A program made the position numbers and the translations under genes. From contig JAJNNQ010000006.1 of the NCBI GenBank assembly GCA_027886175.1, positions 124,001-188,000 of the forward strand: a stretch of DNA of 64,000 bases, written 5' to 3'. The stretch is from Phylloscopus collybita. Its lineage: Eukaryota; Chordata; Aves; Passeriformes; Phylloscopidae. The notes below the pieces were generated by a model. It did no database searches. It was not told the DNA's origin and saw only the letters and a list, made by a program, of their open reading frames with translations. Shown here piece by piece: positions 34,069 to 45,632 of the stretch (position 1 is the stretch's first letter; every line of letters starts with the position of its first letter).

Positions 34069-36133
34069 TTGTTCTCTGATTTCAAGATTTCGTTCCCTTT
34101 CCTGAAAGGAAGACTTTCCTTTCAGGAAAGGGAACGAAATCTTGCGATTTTAATGAGCATTAATTGGGCAAGCTTCCGTCCATTTCCCTGCACTTCTGGC
34201 CACCCCATTCACTTTTATGGTTTTCGCTTGCTTTGGTCATTTTTCCATGGTTTTTTTTTCCCTTTCATTTCTTAGACATCTTCTCCTATCTCTTGTTTTG
34301 CATGGCTTCCCTTGTTTTAGGATTTAAATTGGAGTCATTTTTGGTCAGTCTTGGCCTTTTTCAGTGGCCCTCAGTTCATCTCCGTCTCTTTGGTGGGAAT
34401 CACTCCATTTCCAAATTTTCTCGGTTTTTTTCGCTTGCGCTGTTTTGGGTCATATCTCCTTTCCAGAGGGGTTGTTAGACTTTGTTCTCTGATTTCAAGA
34501 TTTCGTTCCCTTTCCTGAAAGGAAGACTTTCCTTTCAGGAAAGGGAACGAAATCTTGCGATTTTAATGAGCATTAATTGGGCAAGCTTCCGTCCATTTCC
34601 CTGCACTTCTGGCCACCCCATTCACTTTTATGGTTTTCGCTTGCTTTGGTCATTTTTCCATGTTTTTTTTTTCCCTTTCATTTCTTAGACATCTTCTCCT
34701 ATCTCTTGTTTTGCATGGCTTCCCTTGTTTTAGGATTTAAATTGGAGTCATTTTTGGTCAGTCTTGGCCTTTTTCAGTGGCCCTCAGTTCATCTCCGTCT
34801 CTTTGGTGGGAATCACTCCATTTCCAAATTTTCTCGGTTTTTTTCGCTTGCGCTGTTTTGGGTCATATCTCCTTTCCAGAGGGGTTGTTAGACTTTGTTC
34901 TCTGATTTCAAGATTTCGTTCCCTTTCCTGAAAGGAAGACTTTCCTTTCAGGAAAGGGAACGAAATCTTGCGATTTTAATGAGCATTAATTGGGCAAGCT
35001 TCCGTCCATTTCCCTGCACTTCTGGCCACCCCATTCACTTTTATGGTTTTCGCTTGCTTTGGTCATTTTTCCAGGGGTTTTTTTTCCCTTTCATTTCTTA
35101 GACATCTTCTCCTATCTCTTGTTTTGCATGGCTTCCCTTATTTTAGGATTTAAATTGGAGTCTTTTTTGCTAAGTCTTGGCCTTTTTCAGTGGCCCTCAG
35201 TTCATCTCCGTCTCTTTGGTGGGAATCACTCCATTTCCAAATTTTCTCGGTTTTTTTCGCTTGCGCTGTTTTGGGTCATATCTCCTTTCCAGAGGGGTTG
35301 TTAGACTTTGTTCTCTGATTTCAAGATTTCGTTCCCTTTCCTGAAAGGAAGACTTTCCTTTCAGGAAAGGGAACGAAATCTTGCGATTTTAATGAGCATT
35401 AATTGGGCAAGCTTCCGTCCATTTCCCTGCACTTCTGGCCACCCCATTCACTTTTATGGTTTTCGCTTGCTTTGGTCATTTTTCCAGGGGTTTTTTTTCC
35501 CTTTCATTTCTTAGACATCTTCTCCTATCTCTTGTTTTGCATGGCTTCCCTTATTTTAGGATTTAAATTGGAGTCTTTTTTGGTCAGTCTTGGCCTTTTT
35601 CAGTGGCCCTCAGTTCATCTCCGTCTCTTTGGTGGGAATCACTCCATTTCCAAATTTTCTCGGTTTTTTTCGCTTGCGCTGTTTTGGGTCATATCTCCTT
35701 TCCATAGGGGTTGTTAGACTTTGTTCTCTGATTTCAAGATTTCGTTCCCTTTCCTGAAAGGAAGACTTTCCTTTCAGGAAAGGGAACGAAATCTTGCGAT
35801 TTTAATGAGCATTAATTGGGCAAGCTTCCGTCCATTTCCCTGCACTTCTGGCCACCCCATTCACTTTTATGGTTTTCGCTTGCTTTGGTCATTTTTGCAG
35901 GGGTTTTTTTTCCCTTTCATTTCTTAGACATCTTCTCCTATCTCTTGTTTTGCATGGCTTCCCTTCTTTTAGGATTTAAATTGGAGTCATTTTTGGTCAG
36001 TCTTGGCCTTTTTCAGTGGCCCTCAGTTCATCTCCGTCTCTTTGGTGGGAATCACTCCATTTCCAAATTTTCTCGGTTTTTTTCGCTTGCGCTGTTTTGG
36101 GTCATATCTCCTTTCCAGAGGGGTTGTTAGACT
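34069..36133 (+). repeat. Five-unit block D, copy 1
   Basis: Order: CCATGG T-tract with CTTGTTTTAGG; CCATG with CTTGTTTTAGG; CCAGGGG with GCTAAG; CCAGGGG ending CCATAGGGG; GCAGGGG. It is repeated directly at 36134-38198 at exactly 2065 bp. The CTTGTTTTAGG allele occurs only in this block and its derivatives. Confidence 0.9.
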
Positions 36134-38198
36134 TTGTTCTCTGATTTCAAGATTTCGTTCCCTTTCCTGAAAGGAAGACTTTCCTTTCAGGAAAGGGAAC
36201 GAAATCTTGCGATTTTAATGAGCATTAATTGGGCAAGCTTCCGTCCATTTCCCTGCACTTCTGGCCACCCCATTCACTTTTATGGTTTTCGCTTGCTTTG
36301 GTCATTTTTCCATGGTTTTTTTTTCCCTTTCATTTCTTAGACATCTTCTCCTATCTCTTGTTTTGCATGGCTTCCCTTGTTTTAGGATTTAAATTGGAGT
36401 CATTTTTGGTCAGTCTTGGCCTTTTTCAGTGGCCCTCAGTTCATCTCCGTCTCTTTGGTGGGAATCACTCCATTTCCAAATTTTCTCGGTTTTTTTCGCT
36501 TGCGCTGTTTTGGGTCATATCTCCTTTCCAGAGGGGTTGTTAGACTTTGTTCTCTGATTTCAAGATTTCGTTCCCTTTCCTGAAAGGAAGACTTTCCTTT
36601 CAGGAAAGGGAACGAAATCTTGCGATTTTAATGAGCATTAATTGGGCAAGCTTCCGTCCATTTCCCTGCACTTCTGGCCACCCCATTCACTTTTATGGTT
36701 TTCGCTTGCTTTGGTCATTTTTCCATGTTTTTTTTTTCCCTTTCATTTCTTAGACATCTTCTCCTATCTCTTGTTTTGCATGGCTTCCCTTGTTTTAGGA
36801 TTTAAATTGGAGTCATTTTTGGTCAGTCTTGGCCTTTTTCAGTGGCCCTCAGTTCATCTCCGTCTCTTTGGTGGGAATCACTCCATTTCCAAATTTTCTC
36901 GGTTTTTTTCGCTTGCGCTGTTTTGGGTCATATCTCCTTTCCAGAGGGGTTGTTAGACTTTGTTCTCTGATTTCAAGATTTCGTTCCCTTTCCTGAAAGG
37001 AAGACTTTCCTTTCAGGAAAGGGAACGAAATCTTGCGATTTTAATGAGCATTAATTGGGCAAGCTTCCGTCCATTTCCCTGCACTTCTGGCCACCCCATT
37101 CACTTTTATGGTTTTCGCTTGCTTTGGTCATTTTTCCAGGGGTTTTTTTTCCCTTTCATTTCTTAGACATCTTCTCCTATCTCTTGTTTTGCATGGCTTC
37201 CCTTATTTTAGGATTTAAATTGGAGTCTTTTTTGCTAAGTCTTGGCCTTTTTCAGTGGCCCTCAGTTCATCTCCGTCTCTTTGGTGGGAATCACTCCATT
37301 TCCAAATTTTCTCGGTTTTTTTCGCTTGCGCTGTTTTGGGTCATATCTCCTTTCCAGAGGGGTTGTTAGACTTTGTTCTCTGATTTCAAGATTTCGTTCC
37401 CTTTCCTGAAAGGAAGACTTTCCTTTCAGGAAAGGGAACGAAATCTTGCGATTTTAATGAGCATTAATTGGGCAAGCTTCCGTCCATTTCCCTGCACTTC
37501 TGGCCACCCCATTCACTTTTATGGTTTTCGCTTGCTTTGGTCATTTTTCCAGGGGTTTTTTTTCCCTTTCATTTCTTAGACATCTTCTCCTATCTCTTGT
37601 TTTGCATGGCTTCCCTTATTTTAGGATTTAAATTGGAGTCTTTTTTGGTCAGTCTTGGCCTTTTTCAGTGGCCCTCAGTTCATCTCCGTCTCTTTGGTGG
37701 GAATCACTCCATTTCCAAATTTTCTCGGTTTTTTTCGCTTGCGCTGTTTTGGGTCATATCTCCTTTCCATAGGGGTTGTTAGACTTTGTTCTCTGATTTC
37801 AAGATTTCGTTCCCTTTCCTGAAAGGAAGACTTTCCTTTCAGGAAAGGGAACGAAATCTTGCGATTTTAATGAGCATTAATTGGGCAAGCTTCCGTCCAT
37901 TTCCCTGCACTTCTGGCCACCCCATTCACTTTTATGGTTTTCGCTTGCTTTGGTCATTTTTGCAGGGGTTTTTTTTCCCTTTCATTTCTTAGACATCTTC
38001 TCCTATCTCTTGTTTTGCATGGCTTCCCTTCTTTTAGGATTTAAATTGGAGTCATTTTTGGTAGGTCTTGGCCTTTTTCAGTGGCCCTCAGTTCATCTCC
38101 GTCTCTTTGGTGGGAATCACTCCATTTCCAAATTTTCTCGGTTTTTTTCGCTTGCGCTGTTTTGGGTCATATCTCCTTTCCAGAGGGGTTGTTAGACT
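36134..38198 (+). repeat. Five-unit block D, copy 2
   Basis: Tandem copy of 34069-36133. The marker difference seen is GGTAGGTC near 38062 in the last unit, replacing GGTCAGTC. The same change is in the last unit of copy 3 and in a distant unit near 12045. Confidence 0.9.
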
Positions 38199-41100
38199 TT
38201 GTTCTCTGATTTCAAGATTTCGTTCCCTTTCCTGAAAGGAAGACTTTCCTTTCAGGAAAGGGAACGAAATCTTGCGATTTTAATGAGCATTAATTGGGCA
38301 AGCTTCCGTCCATTTCCCTGCACTTCTGGCCACCCCATTCACTTTTATGGTTTTCGCTTGCTTTGGTCATTTTTCCATGTTTTTTTTTTCCCTTTCATTT
38401 CTTAGACATCTTCTCCTATCTCTTGTTTTGCATGGCTTCCCTTCTTTTAGGATTTAAATTGGAGTCTTTTTTGCTAAGTCTTGGCCTTTTTCAGTGGCCC
38501 TCAGTTCATCTCCGTCTCTTTGGTGGGAATCACTCCATTTCCAAATTTTCTCGGTTTTTTTCGCTTGCGCTGTTTTGGGTCATATCTCCTTTCCAGAGGG
38601 GTTGTTAGACTTTGTTCTCTGATTTCAAGATTTCGTTCCCTTTCCTGAAAGGAAGACTTTCCTTTCAGGAAAGGGAACGAAATCTTGCGATTTTAATGAG
38701 CATTAATTGGGCAAGCTTCCGTCCATTTCCCTGCACTTCTGGCCACCCCATTCACTTTTATGGTTTTCGCTTGCTTTGGTCATTTTTCCAGGGGTTTTTT
38801 TTCCCTTTCATTTCTTAGACATCTTCTCCTATCTCTTGTTTTGCATGGCTTCCCTTCTTTTAGGATTTAAATTGGAGTCTTTTTTGCTAAGTCTTGGCCT
38901 TTTTCAGTGGCCCTCAGTTCATCTCCGTCTCTTTGGTGGGAATCACTCCATTTCCAAATTTTCTCGGTTTTTTTCGCTTGCGCTGTTTTGGGTCATATCT
39001 CCTTTCCAGAGGGGTTGTTAGACTTTGTTCTCTGATTTCAAGATTTCGTTCCCTTTCCTGAAAGGAAAGTCTTCCTTTCAGGAAAGGGAACGAAATCTTG
39101 CGATTTTAATGAGCATTAATTGGGCAAGCTTCCGTCCATTTCCCTGCACTTCTGGCCACCCCATTCACTTTTATGGTTTTCGCTTGCTTTGGTCATTTTT
39201 CCATGTTTTTTTTTCCCTTTCATTTCTTAGACATCTTCTCCTATCTCTTGTTTTGCATGGCTTCCCTTATTTTAGGAATTAAATTGGAGTCTTTTTTGCT
39301 AAGTCTTGGCCTTTTTCAGTGGCCCTCAGTTCATCTCCGTCTCTTTGGTGGGAATCACTCCATTTCCAAATTTTCTCGGTTTTTTTCGCTTGCGCTGTTT
39401 TGGGTCATATCTCCTTTCCAGAGGGGTTGTTAGACTTTGTTCTCTGATTTCAAGATTTCGTTCCCTTTCCTGAAAGGAAGACTTTCCTTTCAGGAAAGGG
39501 AACGAAATCTTGCGATTTTAATGAGCATTAATTGGGCAAGCTTCCGTCCATTTCCCTGCACTTCTGGCCACCCCATTCACTTTTATGGTTTTCGCTTGCT
39601 TTGGTCATTTTTGCAGGGGTTTTTTTTCCCTTTCATTTCTTAGACATCTTCTCCTATCTCTTGTTTTGCATGGCTTCCCTTATTTTAGGATTTAAATTGG
39701 AGTCATTTTTGGTCAGTCTTGGCCTTTTTCAGTGGCCCTCAGTTCATCTCCGTCTCTTTGGTGGGAATCACTCCATTTCCAAATTTTCTCGGTTTTTTTC
39801 GCTTGCGCTGTTTTGGGTCATATCTCCTTTCCAGAGGGGTTGTTAGACTTTGTTCTCTGATTTCAAGATTTCGTTCCCTTTCCTGAAAGGAAGACTTTCC
39901 TTTCAGGAAAGGGAACGAAATCTTGCGATTTTAATGAGCATTAATTGGGCAAGCTTCCGTCCATTTCCCTGCACTTCTGGCCACCCCATTCACTTTTATG
40001 GTTTTCGCTTGCTTTGGTCATTTTTCCATGTTTTTTTTTTTCCCTTTCATTTCTTAGACATCTTCTCCTATCTCTTGTTTTGCATGGCTTTTCTTCTTTT
40101 AGGATTTAAATTGGAGTCTTTTTTGCTAAGTCTTGGCCTTTTTCAGTGGCCCTCAGTTCATCTCCGTCTCTTTGGTGGGAATCACTCCATTTCCAAATTT
40201 TCTCGGTTTTTTTCGCTTGCGCTGTTTTGGGTCATATCTCCTTTCCATAGGGGTTGTTAGACTTTGTTCTCTGATTTCAAGATTTCGTTCCCTTTCCTGA
40301 AAGGAAGACTTTCCTTTCAGGAAAGGGAACGAAATCTTGCGATTTTAATGAGCATTAATTGGGCAAGCTTCCGTCCATTTCCCTGCACTTCTGGCCACCC
40401 CATTCACTTTTATGGTTTTCGCTTGCTTTGGTCATTTTTCCAGGGGTTTTTTTTCCCTTTCATTTCTTAGACATCTTCTCCTATCTCTTGTTTTGCATGG
40501 CTTCCCTTATTTTAGGATTTAAATTGGAGTCTTTTTTGGTCAGTCTTGGCCTTTTTCAGTGGCCCTCAGTTCATCTCCGTCTCTTTGGTGGGAATCACTC
40601 CATTTCCAAATTTTCTCGGTTTTTTTCGCTTGCGCTGTTTTGGGTCATATCTCCTTTCCAGAGGGGTTGTTAGACTTTGTTCTCTGATTTCAAGATTTCG
40701 TTCCCTTTCCTGAAAGGAAGACTTTCCTTTCAGGAAAGGGAACGAAATCTTGCGATTTTAATGAGCATTAATTGGGCATGCTTCCGTCCATTTCCCTGCA
40801 CTTCTGTCCACCCCATTCACTTTTATGGTTTTCGCTTGCTTTGGTCATTTTTGCAGGGGTTTTTTTTCCCTTTCATTTCTTAGACATCTTCTCCTATCTC
40901 TTGTTTTGCATGGCTTCCCTTATTTTAGGATTTAAATTGGAGTCTTTTTTGCTAAGTCTTGGCCTTTTTCAGTGGCCCTCAGTTCATCTCCGTCTCTTTG
41001 GTGGGAATCACTCCATTTCCAAATTTTCTCGGTTTTTTTCGCTTGCGCTGTTTTGGGTCATATCTCCTTTCCAGAGGGGTTGTTAGACTTTGTTCTCTGA

Positions 41101-42741
41101 TTTCAAGATTTCGTTCCCTTTCCTGAAAGGAAAGTCTTCCTTTCAGGAAAGGGAACGAAATCTTGCGATTTTAATGAGCATTAATTGGGCAAGCTTCCGT
41201 CCATTTCCCTGCACTTCTGGCCACCCCATTCACTTTTATGGTTTTCGCTTGCTTTGGTCATTTTTCCATGTTTTTTTTTTCTTTTTCATTTCTGAGACAT
41301 CTTCTCCTATCTCTTGTTTTGCATGGCTTCCCTTATTTTAGGATTTAAATTGGAGTCATTTTTGGTCAGTCTTGGCCTTTTTCAGTGGCCCTCAGTTCAT
41401 CTCCGTCTCTTTGGTGGGAATCACTCCATTTCCAAATTTTCTCGGTTTTTTTCGCTTGCGCTGTTTTGGGTCATATCTCCTTTCCAGAGGGGTTGTTAGA
41501 CTTTGTTCTCTGATTTCAAGATTTCGTTCCTTTTCCTGAAAGGAAGACTTTCCTTTCAGGAAAGGGAACGAAATCTTGCCATTTTAATGAGCATTAATTG
41601 GGCAAGCTTCCGTCCATTTCCCTGCACTTCTGGCCACCCCATTCACTTTTATGGTTTTCGCTTGCTTTGGTCATTTTTCCATGTTTTTTTTTTCCCTTTC
41701 ATTTCTTAGACATCTTCTCCTATCTCTTGTTTTGCATGGCTTCCCTTCTTTTAGGATTTAAATTGGAGTCTTTTTTGCTAAGTCTTGGCCTTTTTCAGTG
41801 GCCCTCAGTTCATCTCCGTCTCTTTGGTGGGAATCACTCCATTTCCAAATTTTCTCGGTTTTTTTCGCTTGCGCTGTTTTGGGTCATATCTCCTTTCCAG
41901 AGGGGTTGTTAGACTTTGTTCTCTGATTTCAAGATTTCGTTCCCTTTCCAGAAAAGAAAGTCTTCCTTTCAGGAAAGGGAACGAAATCTTGCGATTTTAA
42001 TGAGCATTAATTGGGCAAGCTTCCGTCCATTTCCCTGCACTTCTGGCCACCCCATTCACTTTTATGGTTTTCGCTTGCTTTGGTCATTTTTCCATGTTTT
42101 TTTTTTCCCTTTCATTTCTTAGACATCTTCTCCTATCTCTTGTTTTGCATGGCTTCCCTTATTTTAGGATTTAAATTGGAGTCATTTTTGGTCAGTCTTG
42201 GCCTTTTTCAGTGGCCCTCAGTTCATCTCCGTCTCTTTGGTGGGAATCACTCCATTTCCAAATTTTCTCGGTTTTTTTCGCTTGCGCTGTTTTGGGTCAT
42301 ATCTCCTTTCCAGAGGGGTTGTTAGACTTTGTTCTCTGATTTCAAGATTTCGTTCCCTTTCCTGAAAGGAAGACTTTCCTTTCAGGAAAGGGAACGAAAT
42401 CTTGCGATTTTAATGAGCATTAATTGGGCAAGCTTCCGTCCATTTCCCTGCACTTCTGGCCACCCCATTCACTTTTATGGTTTTCGCTTGCTTTGGTCAT
42501 TTTTCCATGTTTTTTTTTTCCCTTTCATTTCTGAAACATCTTCTCCTATCTCTTGTTTTGCATGGCTTCCCTTCTTTTAGGATTTAAATTGGAGTCTTTT
42601 TTGCTAAGTCTTGGCCTTTTTCAGTGGCCCTCAGTTCATCTCCGTCTCTTTGGTGGGAATCACTCCATTTCCAAATTTTCTCGGTTTTTTTCGCTTGCGC
42701 TGTTTTGGGTCATATCTCCTTTCCAGAGGGGTTGTTAGACT

Positions 42742-43154
42742 TTGTTCTCTGATTTCAAGATTTCGTTCCCTTTCCTGAAAGGAAGACTTTCCTTTCAGGA
42801 AAGGGAACGAAATCTTGCGATTTTAATGAGCATTAATTGGGCAAGCTTCCGTCCATTTCCCTGCACTTCTGGCCACCCCATTCACTTTTATGGTTTTCGC
42901 TTGCTTTGGTCATTTTTCCATGTTTTGTTTTTCCCTTTCATTTCTTAGACATCTTCTCCTATCTCTTGTTTTGCATGGCTTCCCTTCTTTTAGGATTTAA
43001 ATTGGAGTCATTTTTGGTCAGTCTTGGCCTTTTTCAGTGGCCCTCAGTTCATCTCCGTCTCTTTGGTGGGAATCACTCCATTTCCAAATTTTCTCGGTTT
43101 TTTTCGCTTGCGCTGTTTTGGGTCATATCTCCTTTCCAGAGGGGTTGTTAGACT
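42742..43154 (+). repeat. Bridging chimeric unit at the 12-unit deletion
   Basis: The first part, with the G-interrupted T tract (TGTTTTGTTTTT near 42921), matches the unit at 32004 in copy 1. The second part has CTTCTTTT with GTCATTTTTGGTCAG, whereas the unit at 32004 has CTTATTTT. Its left neighbour is equivalent to the unit at 29938 and its right neighbour to the unit at 35721. It therefore carries the scar of an unequal exchange. Confidence 0.7.
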
Positions 43155-43567
43155 TTGTTCTCTGATTTCAAGATTTCGTTCCCTTTCCTGAAAGGAAGAC
43201 TTTCCTTTCAGGAAAGGGAACGAAATCTTGCGATTTTAATGAGCATTAATTGGGCAAGCTTCCGTCCATTTCCCTGCACTTCTGGCCACCCCATTCACTT
43301 TTATGGTTTTCGCTTGCTTTGGTCATTTTTGCAGGGGTTTTTTTTCCCTTTCATTTCTTAGACATCTTCTCCTATCTCTTGTTTTGCATGGCTTCCCTTC
43401 TTTTAGGATTTAAATTGGAGTCATTTTTGGTCAGTCTTGGCCTTTTTCAGTGGCCCTCAGTTCATCTCCGTCTCTTTGGTGGGAATCACTCCATTTCCAA
43501 ATTTTCTCGGTTTTTTTCGCTTGCGCTGTTTTGGGTCATATCTCCTTTCCAGAGGGGTTGTTAGACT

Positions 43568-45632
43568 TTGTTCTCTGATTTCAAGATTTCGTTCCCTTTC
43601 CTGAAAGGAAGACTTTCCTTTCAGGAAAGGGAACGAAATCTTGCGATTTTAATGAGCATTAATTGGGCAAGCTTCCGTCCATTTCCCTGCACTTCTGGCC
43701 ACCCCATTCACTTTTATGGTTTTCGCTTGCTTTGGTCATTTTTCCATGGTTTTTTTTTCCCTTTCATTTCTTAGACATCTTCTCCTATCTCTTGTTTTGC
43801 ATGGCTTCCCTTGTTTTAGGATTTAAATTGGAGTCATTTTTGGTCAGTCTTGGCCTTTTTCAGTGGCCCTCAGTTCATCTCCGTCTCTTTGGTGGGAATC
43901 ACTCCATTTCCAAATTTTCTCGGTTTTTTTCGCTTGCGCTGTTTTGGGTCATATCTCCTTTCCAGAGGGGTTGTTAGACTTTGTTCTCTGATTTCAAGAT
44001 TTCGTTCCCTTTCCTGAAAGGAAGACTTTCCTTTCAGGAAAGGGAACGAAATCTTGCGATTTTAATGAGCATTAATTGGGCAAGCTTCCGTCCATTTCCC
44101 TGCACTTCTGGCCACCCCATTCACTTTTATGGTTTTCGCTTGCTTTGGTCATTTTTCCATGTTTTTTTTTTCCCTTTCATTTCTTAGACATCTTCTCCTA
44201 TCTCTTGTTTTGCATGGCTTCCCTTGTTTTAGGATTTAAATTGGAGTCATTTTTGGTCAGTCTTGGCCTTTTTCAGTGGCCCTCAGTTCATCTCCGTCTC
44301 TTTGGTGGGAATCACTCCATTTCCAAATTTTCTCGGTTTTTTTCGCTTGCGCTGTTTTGGGTCATATCTCCTTTCCAGAGGGGTTGTTAGACTTTGTTCT
44401 CTGATTTCAAGATTTCGTTCCCTTTCCTGAAAGGAAGACTTTCCTTTCAGGAAAGGGAACGAAATCTTGCGATTTTAATGAGCATTAATTGGGCAAGCTT
44501 CCGTCCATTTCCCTGCACTTCTGGCCACCCCATTCACTTTTATGGTTTTCGCTTGCTTTGGTCATTTTTCCAGGGGTTTTTTTTCCCTTTCATTTCTTAG
44601 ACATCTTCTCCTATCTCTTGTTTTGCATGGCTTCCCTTATTTTAGGATTTAAATTGGAGTCTTTTTTGCTAAGTCTTGGCCTTTTTCAGTGGCCCTCAGT
44701 TCATCTCCGTCTCTTTGGTGGGAATCACTCCATTTCCAAATTTTCTCGGTTTTTTTCGCTTGCGCTGTTTTGGGTCATATCTCCTTTCCAGAGGGGTTGT
44801 TAGACTTTGTTCTCTGATTTCAAGATTTCGTTCCCTTTCCTGAAAGGAAGACTTTCCTTTCAGGAAAGGGAACGAAATCTTGCGATTTTAATGAGCATTA
44901 ATTGGGCAAGCTTCCGTCCATTTCCCTGCACTTCTGGCCACCCCATTCACTTTTATGGTTTTCGCTTGCTTTGGTCATTTTTCCAGGGGTTTTTTTTCCC
45001 TTTCATTTCTTAGACATCTTCTCCTATCTCTTGTTTTGCATGGCTTCCCTTATTTTAGGATTTAAATTGGAGTCTTTTTTGGTCAGTCTTGGCCTTTTTC
45101 AGTGGCCCTCAGTTCATCTCCGTCTCTTTGGTGGGAATCACTCCATTTCCAAATTTTCTCGGTTTTTTTCGCTTGCGCTGTTTTGGGTCATATCTCCTTT
45201 CCATAGGGGTTGTTAGACTTTGTTCTCTGATTTCAAGATTTCGTTCCCTTTCCTGAAAGGAAGACTTTCCTTTCAGGAAAGGGAACGAAATCTTGCGATT
45301 TTAATGAGCATTAATTGGGCAAGCTTCCGTCCATTTCCCTGCACTTCTGGCCACCCCATTCACTTTTATGGTTTTCGCTTGCTTTGGTCATTTTTGCAGG
45401 GGTTTTTTTTCCCTTTCATTTCTTAGACATCTTCTCCTATCTCTTGTTTTGCATGGCTTCCCTTCTTTTAGGATTTAAATTGGAGTCATTTTTGGTAGGT
45501 CTTGGCCTTTTTCAGTGGCCCTCAGTTCATCTCCGTCTCTTTGGTGGGAATCACTCCATTTCCAAATTTTCTCGGTTTTTTTCGCTTGCGCTGTTTTGGG
45601 TCATATCTCCTTTCCAGAGGGGTTGTTAGACT
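43568..45632 (+). repeat. Five-unit block D, copy 3
   Basis: Matches 36134-38198, including GGTAGGTC near 45496, at an offset of 7434 bp. It ends copy 2 of the 30-unit repeat. The first three units of the block occur twice more, at 53894-55132 and 59262-60500. Confidence 0.9.

Larger units (their letters stand above)
25808..38198 (+). repeat. 30-monomer higher-order repeat, copy 1 (complete)
   Basis: Thirty units, 12391 bp. Ordered private markers: AGGAATTAAA at 26883; GGCTTTTCTTC at 27695; SphI-type GCATGC at 28384; TTTCTTTTTC near 28889; TTCCTTTTCC with CTTGCCA near 29136-29190; the CCAGAAAAGAA palindrome at 29539; GAAAC near 30142; GGGTTTTGC near 30915; GCAGAGG units; CTTGCAATT near 33316; then two tandem five-unit blocks with CTTGTTTTAGG. 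The early markers return at +12391/12392 and again 7434 bp later. Confidence 0.88.
38199..45632 (+). repeat. 30-monomer repeat, copy 2, with internal 12-unit deletion
   Basis: Eighteen units, 7434 bp. The first eleven (38199-42741) match 25808-30350. One bridging unit follows (42742-43154), then six units matching 35721-38198. The missing stretch corresponds to twelve units, and 30 minus 12 gives the observed 18. Markers present include AGGAATTAAA at 39274, GCATGC at 40776 and the CCAGAAAAGAA palindrome at 41930. Confidence 0.85.
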
